DNA from: Sphaerotilus uruguayifluvii
GTDB taxonomy: Bacteria; Pseudomonadota; Gammaproteobacteria; Burkholderiales; Burkholderiaceae_C
NCBI RefSeq assembly: GCF_013294065.1
Contig: NZ_JABSNM010000008.1
Coordinates: forward strand, 1-64,000
DNA length: 64,000 nt
Reading direction: 5' to 3'
Positions within the stretch are counted from its first letter, which is position 1. Each line of letters opens with the position of its first letter. The notes under the pieces were generated by a model. It saw only the letters and a list, made by a program, of their open reading frames with translations. It did not search any database and was not told the origin of the DNA. Both the position numbers and the translations under genes were made by a program. Of this stretch, positions 14,668 through 24,833 are shown in pieces.

Positions 14668-15492
14668 TCAGGCCCGCGCGGCGTCGAGCTGGTCGCGGGT
14701 GGCCATCGCCACGCGGCGCGCCGCTTCGGCGAAGTCCTCGCCGCGGCTGGCGTAGAGCACCGCGCGCGAGCTGTTGACGACGATGGTGCCTGCCTCGGTC
14801 AGGCCGGCCTTCACGGTGGCCTCGGCATCGCCGCCCTGCGCGCCCACGCCCGGAATCAGCAGCGGCAGCGTCGGCGCGATCTCGCGCACCCGCGCGATCT
14901 CGGCGGGGAAGGTTGCGCCCACCACCAGGCCGATCTGGCCGGTGGTGTTCCACTCGGTCTGCGCCAGGTGCGCCAGGTGCTCGAACAGCCGCGGCTGGCC
15001 GGGAACGTCGGCCAGGCGCTGCATCTGCCAGTCGTTGCCGCCGGGGTTGGAGGTGCGGCACAGCAGGATCACGCCCTTGTCCGCGTAGGCCAGGAAGGGG
15101 TCGATCGTGTCGCGGCCCATGAAGGGCGACAGCGTCACCGCGTCGGCCTGGAAGCGCACGAAGGCCTCGCGGGCGTACTGCTCGGCCGTCGAGCCGATGT
15201 CGCCGCGCTTGGCGTCCAGGATGACCGGCACGTCGGGCGCGACCGCCTTCATGTGCGCCATCAGCCGTTCGAGCTGGTCCTCGGCGCGGTGCGCGGCGAA
15301 GTAGGCGATCTGCGGCTTGAAGGCGCAGACCAGATCCTTCGTCGCGTCGACGATCGCCGCGCAGAAGTCGAAGATCCTCGAGGCGTCGCCGGCCCAGGCG
15401 CCGGGAAACTTCGACGGTTCCGGATCGAGGCCGACGCACAGCAGGGACTGGTTCTGGCGCGTGGCGCGGGCGAGCTGGTCGGTGAAGGTCAT
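14668..15492 (-). CDS. pyrF: orotidine 5'-phosphate decarboxylase
   Basis: 274 residues; catalyses the last step of UMP synthesis, OMP to UMP plus CO2. The conserved catalytic segment [18 protein letters not shown] contains the Asp-Lys-Asp network of the enzyme, and [10 protein letters not shown] opens the barrel. Length and sequence fit the longer group 2 PyrF found in many betaproteobacteria and actinobacteria rather than the 230-residue E. coli type. It lies 23 bases downstream of purB on the same strand, so the two nucleotide-synthesis genes probably share a transcript. The start [17 protein letters not shown] is typical. Confidence 0.95.
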   Translation of the reverse strand: MTFTDQLARATRQNQSLLCVGLDPEPSKFPGAWAGDASRIFDFCAAIVDATKDLVCAFKPQIAYFAAHRAEDQLERLMAHMKAVAPDVPVILDAKRGDIGSTAEQYAREAFVRFQADAVTLSPFMGRDTIDPFLAYADKGVILLCRTSNPGGNDWQMQRLADVPGQPRLFEHLAHLAQTEWNTTGQIGLVVGATFPAEIARVREIAPTLPLLIPGVGAQGGDAEATVKAGLTEAGTIVVNSSRAVLYASRGEDFAEAARRVAMATRDQLDAARA

Positions 15493-15515
15493 CGCGGGAC
15501 TCCGGCGGCCGGGAC

Positions 15516-17063
<1,548 letters not shown>

Positions 17064-17522
17064 TCAGTAGAACTGCAGCAGCGGCCCGTCACCGACGCCG
17101 CCGAGCGGGCCGGGCACATGGCCGGGCGCGGGGCCGCGCATCGTGATCGTGACGGCCAGGCGGTAGGCGCCGGCGGGGATGGCGCCGGCCGGGAAGCTGA
17201 AGTCCACCGCGTAGGCCTGCGGCGTGGCGGCGATCAGCGGCGTGGTCTGCTGGCCGCCCGGCACCGAGAACGGGCCGCCGCCCATGCGGTCCATGTACAG
17301 CGTGACGACCCAGTCGCCGGCCAGCAGCGGGCTCAGCGCCCCGCTGGTGCTCCAGCGCACGCGCACGCCCCAGCCCTGCGTCGGCCCGATGCTGTGCACC
17401 GGCGTCACCACGGCCGGGAAGGGGCCGGAGGCGGGCAGCTCGAAGACGGTGGCGGTGGCCGACGGCGCGACGTCGAACAGCGGCAGACCGTCCTCGACGA
17501 GGATGGTGAAGGGGTTGGCCAT
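17064..17522 (-). CDS. unknown 152-residue beta-rich protein
   Basis: No family recognised. The protein has no signal peptide or membrane segment, is rich in Gly, Pro and Val, and alternates hydrophobic residues (VVTLYMDRMGGG, YRLAVTITMRG), which suggests one immunoglobulin-like or other beta-sandwich domain. It has a strong ribosome site (AAGGAG, seven bases before ATG 17522), which supports it as a real gene. Downstream of the BTAD regulator in the same direction, with a 14-bp imperfect inverted repeat (17641-17682) between them, so it may be a target of that regulator. Confidence 0.6.
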   Translation of the reverse strand: MANPFTILVEDGLPLFDVAPSATATVFELPASGPFPAVVTPVHSIGPTQGWGVRVRWSTSGALSPLLAGDWVVTLYMDRMGGGPFSVPGGQQTTPLIAATPQAYAVDFSFPAGAIPAGAYRLAVTITMRGPAPGHVPGPLGGVGDGPLLQFY

Positions 17523-17640
17523 GATCTTGCTCCTTCTGGACAGAGGTTGAGGAAGGGGTCTCTGATGTGTCCGGCATGCCCCCCGGCCTGCCGGCAGAAA
17601 CGACTGTCCGCCGCCCGGCTTAGCGCGCCGCCCGGCCGGC

Positions 17641-17682
17641 GCTTGCGCCCGCGCTTACAGGGCGGCCGGCGCGGGCGTAAGC
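17641..17682. repeat. 14-bp inverted repeat upstream of the 17522 gene
   Basis: GCTTGCGCCCGCGC (17641-17654) is inverted as GCGCGGGCGTAAGC (17669-17682), with one mismatch (a G-T pair in RNA). A further GCGCTT direct repeat overlaps the left arm. It sits after the stop of the BTAD gene (17710) and 119 bases before the next start: either a terminator of the regulator transcript without a T run, or a regulator site. Confidence 0.5.
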
Positions 17683-17709
17683 GGGGCCGGTGCGGAGGCC
17701 CGGTCCGGC

Positions 17710-18678
17710 TCAGACCGGCTCGCGCCGGCCGATGCGCCGGTACAGCGCGGTCAGCGCCTCGCCTGGCGGCAGGTCGAGCTGGCGCCGCAGCGCGCCGACG
17801 CACTGGCGGTACTGGCGCTCGGCGAGCTGGGGCTGGCCCAGGCGCGCGTAGCAGCGCATCAGCCGCGCATGGGCGGCCTCGTTGCACTCGTCGAGGCCGA
17901 GATGGCGCTGCGTGGCGCGCACGCAGCCATGCAGGTCGCCGCTGCCTTCGCGCAGGTCGGAGAGCCGCTCGAGCACCTGGTTGAGGCGGTCGCGCAGCGT
18001 CTGCGCATGCATCTGCAGCGCCCGCTCGGTCTCGTTCTCGTCGACCAGATCGGTCCGGTACAGCGTCGCGGCGATCTCGTAGTGGCCGGCGGCCGCGTCG
18101 GGCCGGCCGGCCTGCTCGGCCGCCTCGCCCAGCGCCGCCTGCTGCTCGAAATGCTCGACGTCGATCCAGGTCTCGCCGTCGCCGGCGATGCGGTAGCCCT
18201 GGTCGTCATGGCGAAGCAGCGCCGGATCGCCGAGCGCGCGGCGCAGGCGGTGCAGCGTGACGTTGAGGCTGTTGCGCGCGGCGGCCGCCTCGGCCTCGGG
18301 CCAGAACAGCCCGGCCAGCCGCTGCCGTGCCAGCGGCCGCCGCCGGTGCAGCAGCAGCCACATCAGCAGCGCGCGGGCCTTGCCGTGAGGCAGGTCCTGC
18401 AGCGGCCGCTCGCCGATCCAGATCTGGAAGCCGTCGAGCATCTGCACGCTCAGCACCGGCGGGGCCGGCTGCACCGGGGCCGCCGACGCCAGGCCGTCCC
18501 GGGCGGGCAGGCGCGGCGGCCGCTCGCCCGGCGTGGCAGGCGCCGGGGGCGGACGCGGCGCGGTGTTCCAGCGCGACAGCGTCGCATCCCAGGCGCCGAG
18601 CAGCTGTCGGGTCGCGGCCAGCATGTCGGCCAGCTCGGGGCCGGCCAGGGCGGCCGGCCACATCGGAGGTGTGCTCAC
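17710..18678 (-). CDS. SARP-like transcriptional activator with winged helix and BTAD domain
   Basis: 322 residues. After a Pro/Ala-rich N-terminus (1 to about 70) comes an OmpR-type winged-helix domain (about 75-165: LSVQMLDGFQIWIGERP, then WPEAEAAAARNSLNVTLHRL). A bacterial transcriptional activation domain of TPR-like helices follows (about 170-315), ending LPPGEALTALYRRIGR. Proteins of this build activate neighbouring genes from tandem repeats. The start is GTG 18678 with GGGAG six bases upstream. A CRP-type box lies 68 bases upstream (18746-18761), and the CRP-like gene itself is next door on the same strand, which suggests the CRP homologue controls this gene. Confidence 0.85.
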   Translation of the reverse strand: MSTPPMWPAALAGPELADMLAATRQLLGAWDATLSRWNTAPRPPPAPATPGERPPRLPARDGLASAAPVQPAPPVLSVQMLDGFQIWIGERPLQDLPHGKARALLMWLLLHRRRPLARQRLAGLFWPEAEAAAARNSLNVTLHRLRRALGDPALLRHDDQGYRIAGDGETWIDVEHFEQQAALGEAAEQAGRPDAAAGHYEIAATLYRTDLVDENETERALQMHAQTLRDRLNQVLERLSDLREGSGDLHGCVRATQRHLGLDECNEAAHARLMRCYARLGQPQLAERQYRQCVGALRRQLDLPPGEALTALYRRIGRREPV

Positions 18679-18745
18679 TTGGAGCTCCCTGTGGGTCGAT
18701 TGCTGGGGGGCGGCGCCAGTCTGCCGCGCTCGAGTCGCGACAGGA

Positions 18746-18761
18746 TGTGAGAAAAGTCACG
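18746..18761. promoter_or_regulatory. CRP/FNR-type binding site upstream of BTAD gene
   Basis: TGTGA-GAAAAG-TCACG matches the CRP consensus TGTGA-N6-TCACA at nine of ten defined positions. It lies between the BTAD gene start (18678) and the stop of the CRP-like gene (18773). Confidence 0.6.
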
Positions 18762-18772
18762 GATTATTTGTT

Positions 18773-19534
18773 TCAATTCGTGTCGTCGGCGCCCCCCGCG
18801 AGCCCCTCCGCCAGACCCTGCGCCAGCCGGCGCAGCCGCCGCGGATCGCTCAGGCACAGCGCGGTGCCGTCGCGCCGCAGCAGGCCCGAGCGCACGAGCC
18901 GGGCCAGCGTGCGGCTGACCTGCTCGCGGCTGCTGCCGATGCAGGCGGCCAGGTCGGGGTGGTGCGGAGCGGGGTCCAGGCGCGGGCCGCCGGCCTCGGC
19001 GCGGCGCAGCAGCTCGGCGGCCAGACGCTGCGGCACGCTGAGTGCGCCGAGCTCGTAGCAGCGGCCGGTCAGCTCGCGCACCGCGCCGGCCAGGCGCAGC
19101 AGCAGCGCCTCGCAGACCGGCCAGTGCCGCTGCAGAAGCTGGAGGAAGTCCTGCGGCGCGAGGTGGCCGAGCACGCTGTCCTCGAGCGCGACGACGCTGG
19201 CGCTGCGCGGTCCGCCGTCGATCGCGGCGATCTCGCCGAACAGCTCGCCGGCGCCGAGCTCGCGCAGCCGCAGCTCGCGCCCGCCCGGCGACAGCAGCGT
19301 CACGCGCACCCGACCGCTGGCGATCAGGATCAGGTCGCGGCCGGCGTCGCTGTGGCGCACGATGGTGCGGCCGCGCCGCCAGTGGTGCCAGCGCGCGGCC
19401 TGCGCGATCTCGGCCAGCTCCGGGTCGGCGAGCCCGTCGAGCAGGTGGATGTGGCGCAGCGCCAGCAGCGGCGCGGGCATCTCCCGGGGGCGGCGACCCG
19501 GGGCCGCGGCGGGCGGATCTGTGCGCATCGTCAT
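18773..19534 (-). CDS. CRP/FNR family transcriptional regulator
   Basis: 253 residues. The cyclic-nucleotide-binding-like beta barrel (about 25-145) contains GAGELFGEIAAIDGGPRSAS, which keeps the Gly-Glu and Arg-Ser of the CRP phosphate-binding cassette, so a cyclic nucleotide ligand is plausible. No FNR-type Cys cluster is present. The C-terminal winged helix (about 165-240) includes ACIGSSREQVSRTLARL with the Arg-Glu pair that CRP uses to read TGTGA. The start at ATG 19534 has AGGAGA seven bases upstream. It is divergent from a gene encoding a cyclase-like protein, and a CRP-type box lies just past its 3' end. Confidence 0.9.
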   Translation of the reverse strand: MTMRTDPPAAAPGRRPREMPAPLLALRHIHLLDGLADPELAEIAQAARWHHWRRGRTIVRHSDAGRDLILIASGRVRVTLLSPGGRELRLRELGAGELFGEIAAIDGGPRSASVVALEDSVLGHLAPQDFLQLLQRHWPVCEALLLRLAGAVRELTGRCYELGALSVPQRLAAELLRRAEAGGPRLDPAPHHPDLAACIGSSREQVSRTLARLVRSGLLRRDGTALCLSDPRRLRRLAQGLAEGLAGGADDTN

Positions 19535-19627
19535 GAGGGGCTCTCCTGAAGCGATACCTGACAGTTTCGCAGCAGCGATTGCCGGCAGAATGTTCCCGGT
19601 TGCCGCGATCGCCCCGATGAGTCCCGA

Positions 19628-22618
19628 GTGAGCCCTGAGTCCGTTCTCGCCGATGAGGCCCGTGAACCCGCTGCGGGCCAGGAGCGGCTGTCCGAGCCGC
19701 CCGCCTGGCCGGTGCTGACGGTGGTGTTCTCCGACCTGGGCGGCGCCGGCGTGGCGGGTGGGCTCGAGAGCGAGCATTACGCGCGGCTGCTGCAGGCGCT
19801 GCGGCAGCTCGGCGACACGGTGCTGAGCGCCCACGGCGGGCAGGTGCTGCGGCTGCAGGGCGACGGCGTGCTGGCGGTCTTCGGCCTGCCGCAGCCGCAG
19901 CCGGACGACACCCGCCGCGCGATCGAGGCGGTGCTCGACCTGCACGAGCGGGTGCGTGCGCTGCGTCCGCCGGTGCGGCCGGCCGGGCTGCCGGCGCTGG
20001 TGCTGCATTCGGGCCTGCATGCCGGGCCGGTGCAGGTCGGTCCGGGCGACGCGCAGCGTGGCCGGCTGACGCTGTCCGGCGACGTGCCCGACCTGGCCGT
20101 GCGGCTGTCGATGGCAGCCGGGCGCGACGAGCTGCTGGTCAGCCTGGAGGCGCTCGGCCCGCAGGCGCAGGCCTTCCTGACCGAGCCGCGCGAGCCGCTG
20201 ATCCTGCCCGGGCGTGACCGGCCGGTCGCGCTGTGCCGGGTGCGCGCGCGGGTGGACCAAGCCGGCGCTCGGGTGCCCCGGCGCCAGCGCGCCCTGCTGC
20301 CCTTCGTCGGTCGCGAGGCCGAGCTGGCCTGGCTCGAGGAGGCGGCCGCCACGGTCGGCCAGACCGGGACGCCGGTCTGCCGGCTGCTGCTCGGGGTGCC
20401 GGGCCTGGGCAAGACACGCCTGCTCGGCGAGTTCGCCGAGCGTTCGGCCTCCCGGTTCCGGCGGGTGCTGACCGGGCACTGCGAGCGCCAGCTCAGCGCC
20501 GAGCCGCTGCAGCCCTTCCTGCAGATGCTGCCCGGCACGGAGCCGCCGCGACGCATCGACGCGCGGGACGCGGCCGGCGATCCGGTGACGCGGCTGTGCG
20601 AGCGGCTGCTGGAGGAGGTGCGCGCCGACGCGCCGGTGCTGCTGTGCATCGACGACTGGCAGTGGGCCGACGAGGCAGCGCTGCAGCTGCTGATGCGGCT
20701 GCGCCGGCAGGCTGCCGGACTGCCGCTGATGATCGTGCTGACCGCCCGCGATCTGTCGGGCGCCGAGCGCAGCCGGCTCGACATGCCGGGGCGTGTGCTG
20801 GTGCCCTTCAGCGACGAGGAGGCGGACCGCACCGTGCACCAGCTGCTGCCCTCGATCGAGCCTGTCGAGATCGACTCGATCCGGCGACTGTCCGGCGGCA
20901 ACGCGCTCTACATCGAGGAGCTCTGCCATGCGCTGCTGGTGCATGCCGAGCTGCGCCGCCAGGCCGGCCGGCCCTATGGTGGCGCCGCGTGGCTGGACCG
21001 GCTGATCGAGGCGCGGCTGGCGCGGCTGCCCGAGCCGGCGCGCGAGGTGCTGCAGATCGCCGCGGTGATCGGCGTGCATGTGCCGGTGGTGCTGCTGTCG
21101 GCCGTCACCGGCGAGCCGGTGGAGGGTGCGCTGGCCCGCCTGGCCGCCGAGGATGTCCTGTTCCCTGACGTGTCCGCCGGCCGGCTGCGCTTCAAGCATG
21201 GCATCACCCGCGACGTGATCTACCGGTCGATCGGGCTGGCGCAGCGCCAGCAGCTGCACCGCCGGGTCGCCGCGACGCTGGCAGGCACCGATGCACAGGC
21301 CCACGAGGCGCTGGCGCATCACTGGCATGCCGCCGGTGTGCCGGAGCAGGCCCTGGAGGCGGCCGAGCGGGCCGCCGACCGGGCGCAGGCGCTGTCATCG
21401 CTGGACCGCGCCCGCGAGTTCCATCGCCTCGCGCTGGCCGCGATCGAGGCGCTGCCGTCGACGCCGGCGCTGCGCCAGCGCTGGTTCGACCGCGTCCAGC
21501 GGCTGGCGCTGGCCGGGGTCTTCGATGCGGCACGGGCGGATCTGGAGGTGGTGCGGCGCGCGGTGTCGCTGGCGATGCAGGGCGACGATGTCGGGGTGCA
21601 GGCGCGCATGCGCTACTGGCTGGCCTACATGCACTATGCGCTCGGCGAGGCGCGCGAGGCGGTACGCGAGGGCCGCGAGGCGCTGGTGCTGGCGCGGCGG
21701 GCCGGTGATGCCCCGCTCGAGGTGCAGGTCCGTGCGACGCTGGGCCAGGCCCTGGCCTCGGCGGCGCGGTATCCGGCCGCGCTGGCGCTGCTCGACGATG
21801 CCGGCGGCATCAAGCGTCGCCATCGCTCCGGGCGGCGACCCTCGGTCGGCCTGGCCTACACGCTGACCTGCCAGGCGGCGATCCACGGCGACCAGGGCCG
21901 CTTCGAGCTGGCCGGGGAGCTGTTCGGCGAGGCGCTGGAGGCGGCTGGCGAGGGCATGCACGAGATCGGCGCGTCGATCCGGGGCTGGCAGGCGGTCGTG
22001 CTGCTGTGGCAGGGCCGCTGGCAGGAGGCGGCGACGGCGGCCGCCCAGGCGCACCGCATCGGCGAGCAGGTGCGCAGCCTGTTCTCGTTCTCGATGAGCC
22101 ATGCGGCGGGCAGCTTCGCGCGCTGGCGCCTCGATCCGGACGGACCGGGGCTGCAGGGCGTGCGCGACGCGACGGTCTGGCTGGCGCCTCGCGACGGCGG
22201 GCTGTTCGCCTCGCTCAACCACGGCTGGCTGGCCGAGGGCGAGGTCGAGCGAGGGCAGCCCGATCGCGCGCGCGAGCAGGCCGCGCTGGCGCTGGCCCGC
22301 GCGCGCCGCGGCGACTGGCTCGGGGCGGCGATGGCCTCGCGGGCGCTGGCGCGGCTGGCCGGCGGCAGTGCGCCGCCGCAGGCCTGGCACCATCTGGTGC
22401 GTGCCGAGCGGGCGGCACGCTGCCGCCATTCGGCGCACGAGCAGGCGCTCAACCGGCTGGCCCGGGTGCGCTGGCTGCTGCAGTGCGGCCGCGACCGCAC
22501 GCCGGAGGGCGAGTCGGCCGTGGCGCTGCTGGACGAGGCCGAGGCGGCCTTCACCGCGATGTCGATGTCCTGGCATGTCGCGCAGATGGCCCGGCTGCGC
22601 GGCATGACCGGCACCTGA
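19628..22618 (+). CDS. class III cyclase-like domain fused to AAA/STAND ATPase and TPR-like repeats
   Basis: 996 residues. Residues about 28-200 form a class III nucleotide cyclase homology domain: both metal-binding aspartates appear to be kept (VVFSDLGG; RLQGDGVLAVFG), but the transition-state Asn of VNLAAR is Asp in VPDLAVRL, so activity is doubtful. An ATPase module follows (about 230-560) with Walker A LGVPGLGKTRL and Walker B VLLCIDDWQWAD, then helical TPR-like repeats to the end. This build belongs to large signal-transducing cyclase-ATPase proteins. The GTG start at 19628 is the first in frame and lacks a clear ribosome site. The stop TGA abuts the stop of the converging gene (TGATCA). 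Confidence 0.85.
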   Translation: MSPESVLADEAREPAAGQERLSEPPAWPVLTVVFSDLGGAGVAGGLESEHYARLLQALRQLGDTVLSAHGGQVLRLQGDGVLAVFGLPQPQPDDTRRAIEAVLDLHERVRALRPPVRPAGLPALVLHSGLHAGPVQVGPGDAQRGRLTLSGDVPDLAVRLSMAAGRDELLVSLEALGPQAQAFLTEPREPLILPGRDRPVALCRVRARVDQAGARVPRRQRALLPFVGREAELAWLEEAAATVGQTGTPVCRLLLGVPGLGKTRLLGEFAERSASRFRRVLTGHCERQLSAEPLQPFLQMLPGTEPPRRIDARDAAGDPVTRLCERLLEEVRADAPVLLCIDDWQWADEAALQLLMRLRRQAAGLPLMIVLTARDLSGAERSRLDMPGRVLVPFSDEEADRTVHQLLPSIEPVEIDSIRRLSGGNALYIEELCHALLVHAELRRQAGRPYGGAAWLDRLIEARLARLPEPAREVLQIAAVIGVHVPVVLLSAVTGEPVEGALARLAAEDVLFPDVSAGRLRFKHGITRDVIYRSIGLAQRQQLHRRVAATLAGTDAQAHEALAHHWHAAGVPEQALEAAERAADRAQALSSLDRAREFHRLALAAIEALPSTPALRQRWFDRVQRLALAGVFDAARADLEVVRRAVSLAMQGDDVGVQARMRYWLAYMHYALGEAREAVREGREALVLARRAGDAPLEVQVRATLGQALASAARYPAALALLDDAGGIKRRHRSGRRPSVGLAYTLTCQAAIHGDQGRFELAGELFGEALEAAGEGMHEIGASIRGWQAVVLLWQGRWQEAATAAAQAHRIGEQVRSLFSFSMSHAAGSFARWRLDPDGPGLQGVRDATVWLAPRDGGLFASLNHGWLAEGEVERGQPDRAREQAALALARARRGDWLGAAMASRALARLAGGSAPPQAWHHLVRAERAARCRHSAHEQALNRLARVRWLLQCGRDRTPEGESAVALLDEAEAAFTAMSMSWHVAQMARLRGMTGT

Positions 22619-23503
22619 TCAGTGCCGTGTCATCAGCGGCAGCCAGCGCGACAGCACCGGCCAGGCGACCGCGACCGTCGCGCTGAAGTCGTCGAAGAAC
22701 AGTCCGAGCAGCAGCGACAGCGGTTCCTGGCGCGCCAGCGTGCGCAGGCCCTGGCGGCGCTGCATCTGCTGCAGCTCCTGGCACAGCGTGTCGAGCAGCG
22801 CCGGATCGTCGCCCGGTCGGGACGGCACCCGGTCGTCGGTGATGACGATCGTGCCGCCGGGCAGGCCGAAGGCTGCCGGCGCCCCGAGCCGGCCGCGGGC
22901 GCGGAACTGCGCGTCCCACGGCGTGGGCGCGCCGGTCGGGCAGCGGCTGGCAGTCAGCTGGCCGAGCTGCTGGCGCAGGTCCTGCTGGGTGGTGGCGGGC
23001 AGCTGGCTGGGCAGCACCCAGCGGGTGTCGAGCTGCGACAGCAGCTCGCGGCCGATGTGGCGGTCGACCTGCGCCGGCACCCGATCGACGAGATGCTCGG
23101 CGGTCGCCGGCAGCGCCAGCCAGGCCGCAGCCAGCGCCAGCGCCACGGTCGCGGCGGTGCGCCAGCGGCGCAGGCCGCCGCGCGCAGGGCCCGTGTCCGC
23201 GTTCGTCCGGTCGAGCCAGCGCTCGAGATCGCAGTCGGCGGGGCAGTCGAGCAGCGCGCCGTCGGGCAGCTGCAGCAGGCAGCGGCCGCTGGCGCTGCGG
23301 TGGCCGATCTGGGTCTGGCCGGGCAGGAAGCGTTCGACGAAGTTGCAGCCGCGCACCTGCAGGTGCCGTTCGTCCAGCGTCAGCAGCACCGGCTGAGGCG
23401 CTCGGACCCGGCTGCCGAAGTAGTCGGCCTCGATCTGCCGGTCTTCGCGGGCGGCGGTGGCCGGCGTGTCGAATGTCCCCGTGCCTGCACTGGTCGTGCC
23501 CAT
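22619..23503 (-). CDS. membrane M48-peptidase-like protein lacking the HExxH zinc motif
   Basis: 294 residues. An N-terminal domain (about 25-100, DYFGSRVRAPQPVLL to DCPADCDLERWL) resembles the small domain in front of betaproteobacterial M48 peptidases. One membrane helix follows (about 115-132, TAATVALALAAAWLALPA), then a peptidase-like domain with GLPGGTIVITDDRV. In M48 enzymes this is followed by AHEIGHVxxRH; here the aligned segment reads CQELQQMQRRQGLR, so both zinc histidines are gone. The domain then ends early at LPLMTRH. A non-catalytic pseudo-protease is inferred. AGGGAG precedes the start. It follows two DUF898 genes, which commonly neighbour M48 genes in this order. Confidence 0.7.
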   Translation of the reverse strand: MGTTSAGTGTFDTPATAAREDRQIEADYFGSRVRAPQPVLLTLDERHLQVRGCNFVERFLPGQTQIGHRSASGRCLLQLPDGALLDCPADCDLERWLDRTNADTGPARGGLRRWRTAATVALALAAAWLALPATAEHLVDRVPAQVDRHIGRELLSQLDTRWVLPSQLPATTQQDLRQQLGQLTASRCPTGAPTPWDAQFRARGRLGAPAAFGLPGGTIVITDDRVPSRPGDDPALLDTLCQELQQMQRRQGLRTLARQEPLSLLLGLFFDDFSATVAVAWPVLSRWLPLMTRH

Positions 23504-23676
23504 CAGCTGCTCCCTGTGATTCCCCTGGGACCGGCGGCACGCTCGAGAGGGTCTGGTGGGTGTCTGCCGGTCCGGCGGGGAGGGCGGATCCCCGCTTTGT
23601 CAGTGGAACTCTAGCGGCCGGCCGTGGCGCTGGCAGTCCCCATGAGGGTGGAGCAGTTGTTTCAATTCATGTGCAT

Positions 23677-24711
23677 TCATGCGCGCGCGATCCGCACCTG
23701 CACCGCCTCGAGCCGCAGCCGCGCGACCGCGACGGCCGCGAACGGCCAGTACAGCCCCAGCGTGACGGTGCACAGCAGCATGTTCTTCAGATAGAGCAGC
23801 ACCAGCCGGTGCACCGGCAGCGCGCTCGAGAACGACAGGTGCTGGCTGCGCATGCGGTTCCACAGCAGGTCCTGCGTGCGGGCGACCCAGTAGGCCCGCG
23901 CGGTCAGCAGCAGGCCGATGTCGACGAGCAGGCCGGTCAGCAGCGGCGCGATCGCCTCGGCCGCCGCGATCAGCGGCGCGCACAGCAGGTGCAGCAGCAT
24001 CAGCCCGAGCAGCAGGCCGAGCAGGCCGGCGTGCATGCGGTAGAAGTCCCGCGGCGCGATCGCCTCGAGGTGGGTGCTTTCCTCGCCGAGGCCGAGATGC
24101 GCATGCAGGTAGCGGCTGCGGCGCTCGTGCAGCCACGGGACCAGGCCGAGCAGCGCCAGCAGCGCCAGGCTGACGACGACCGCCAGCAGCCAGCCGCCGG
24201 GCGGATCGGGCTGCGCCAGCAGCGCCTGCCCGATCAGCAGCACCGCCAGCGGCACCACCGCCGGCCGGAAGACCTCGCGCGCATCGGCCGGCGTGCCCTC
24301 GAAGCGCAGCGGCTGGCCACGCCAGCGCGTGTGGTTGATGCGCCAGCGCAGCGCGTCGCGCATCCGCCAGGGCCAGGCCGGCGCCAGCGCCAGCAGCAGG
24401 ATCGCCGCCACCAGCGGCGCCGAGTGCGCGATCAGCGTGTAGACCGCCAGCGCGCCGAGCATCAGCAGGTGCGGCCGCATCTGCTCGCGGCCGTCGCCGT
24501 CGAAGGCCAGCGGCTCGCCGCCGACCAGCGTGTGCTCGCGCCAGTAGCGCAGCCGGCGCGCCCGGGCCATCGGCAGCAGCACGCCCAGCGTCAGCGCCAC
24601 CATCGCCAGGTTGCCCAGCCACAGCCGCGCGTAGTCGCGTCCGGTGCCTGTGAAGCGGATCGGCAGCACCGCCGCGGTGCTGCCGTGTCCGGCCTGCGGA
24701 TCCTTGGTCAT
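23677..24711 (-). CDS. DUF898 (YjgN-like) multi-spanning membrane protein, second paralogue
   Basis: 344 residues, an inner-membrane protein with about six to eight hydrophobic segments. Family hallmarks are FTGTGRDYARLWLGNL at the start, the short loop ARARRLRYWREHT, WRINHTRWRGQPLRF, and the C-terminal TLGLYWPFAAVAVARLRLE. It is a paralogue of the next gene upstream (24834-26024); both end their membrane part with the same LYWPFAAVAVARLRLE run. The biochemical role of the family is not established. A GGGGAAA ribosome site lies upstream of ATG 24711. The gap to the M48-like gene is 173 bases. Confidence 0.8.
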   Translation of the reverse strand: MTKDPQAGHGSTAAVLPIRFTGTGRDYARLWLGNLAMVALTLGVLLPMARARRLRYWREHTLVGGEPLAFDGDGREQMRPHLLMLGALAVYTLIAHSAPLVAAILLLALAPAWPWRMRDALRWRINHTRWRGQPLRFEGTPADAREVFRPAVVPLAVLLIGQALLAQPDPPGGWLLAVVVSLALLALLGLVPWLHERRSRYLHAHLGLGEESTHLEAIAPRDFYRMHAGLLGLLLGLMLLHLLCAPLIAAAEAIAPLLTGLLVDIGLLLTARAYWVARTQDLLWNRMRSQHLSFSSALPVHRLVLLYLKNMLLCTVTLGLYWPFAAVAVARLRLEAVQVRIARA

Positions 24712-24732
24712 TCCTGAATTTCCCCCACCTCT

Positions 24733-24763
24733 GCGGCCCGCTTTATAAACAAAAGCGGGCCGC
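24733..24763. terminator. strong hairpin between the two DUF898 genes
   Basis: GCGGCCCGCTTT (24733-24744) and AAAGCGGGCCGC (24752-24763) form a perfect 12-bp stem around ATAAACA. It lies 71 bases past the stop of the upstream DUF898 gene and about 20 bases before the start of the downstream one, so it may separate or attenuate the pair. Confidence 0.6.
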
Positions 24764-24833
24764 ATTCCTGCGGGGCGAGGCTGCCAGGGGCTGGAAATGT
24801 TCCCGTGGCGGTCGGAGCGGGGGGACAGTGTGA

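Noticed and set aside
12863-14755. A 630-residue plus-strand open frame opposite the peptide-binding protein gene
   Set aside because: Same kind of shadow; the minus strand carries a signal peptide and conserved motifs of a binding protein.
17064-22618. Idea that the BTAD and regulator genes mark a contractile injection system locus
   Set aside because: No tail sheath, tube, baseplate, spike or AAA remodelling genes of such a system are present in the window.
18768-23668. TTGTTTCAATTC present at both 18768-18779 and 23657-23668
   Set aside because: A shared 12-mer between two points is expected by chance many times in 64 kb, and the sites are not placed alike relative to starts.
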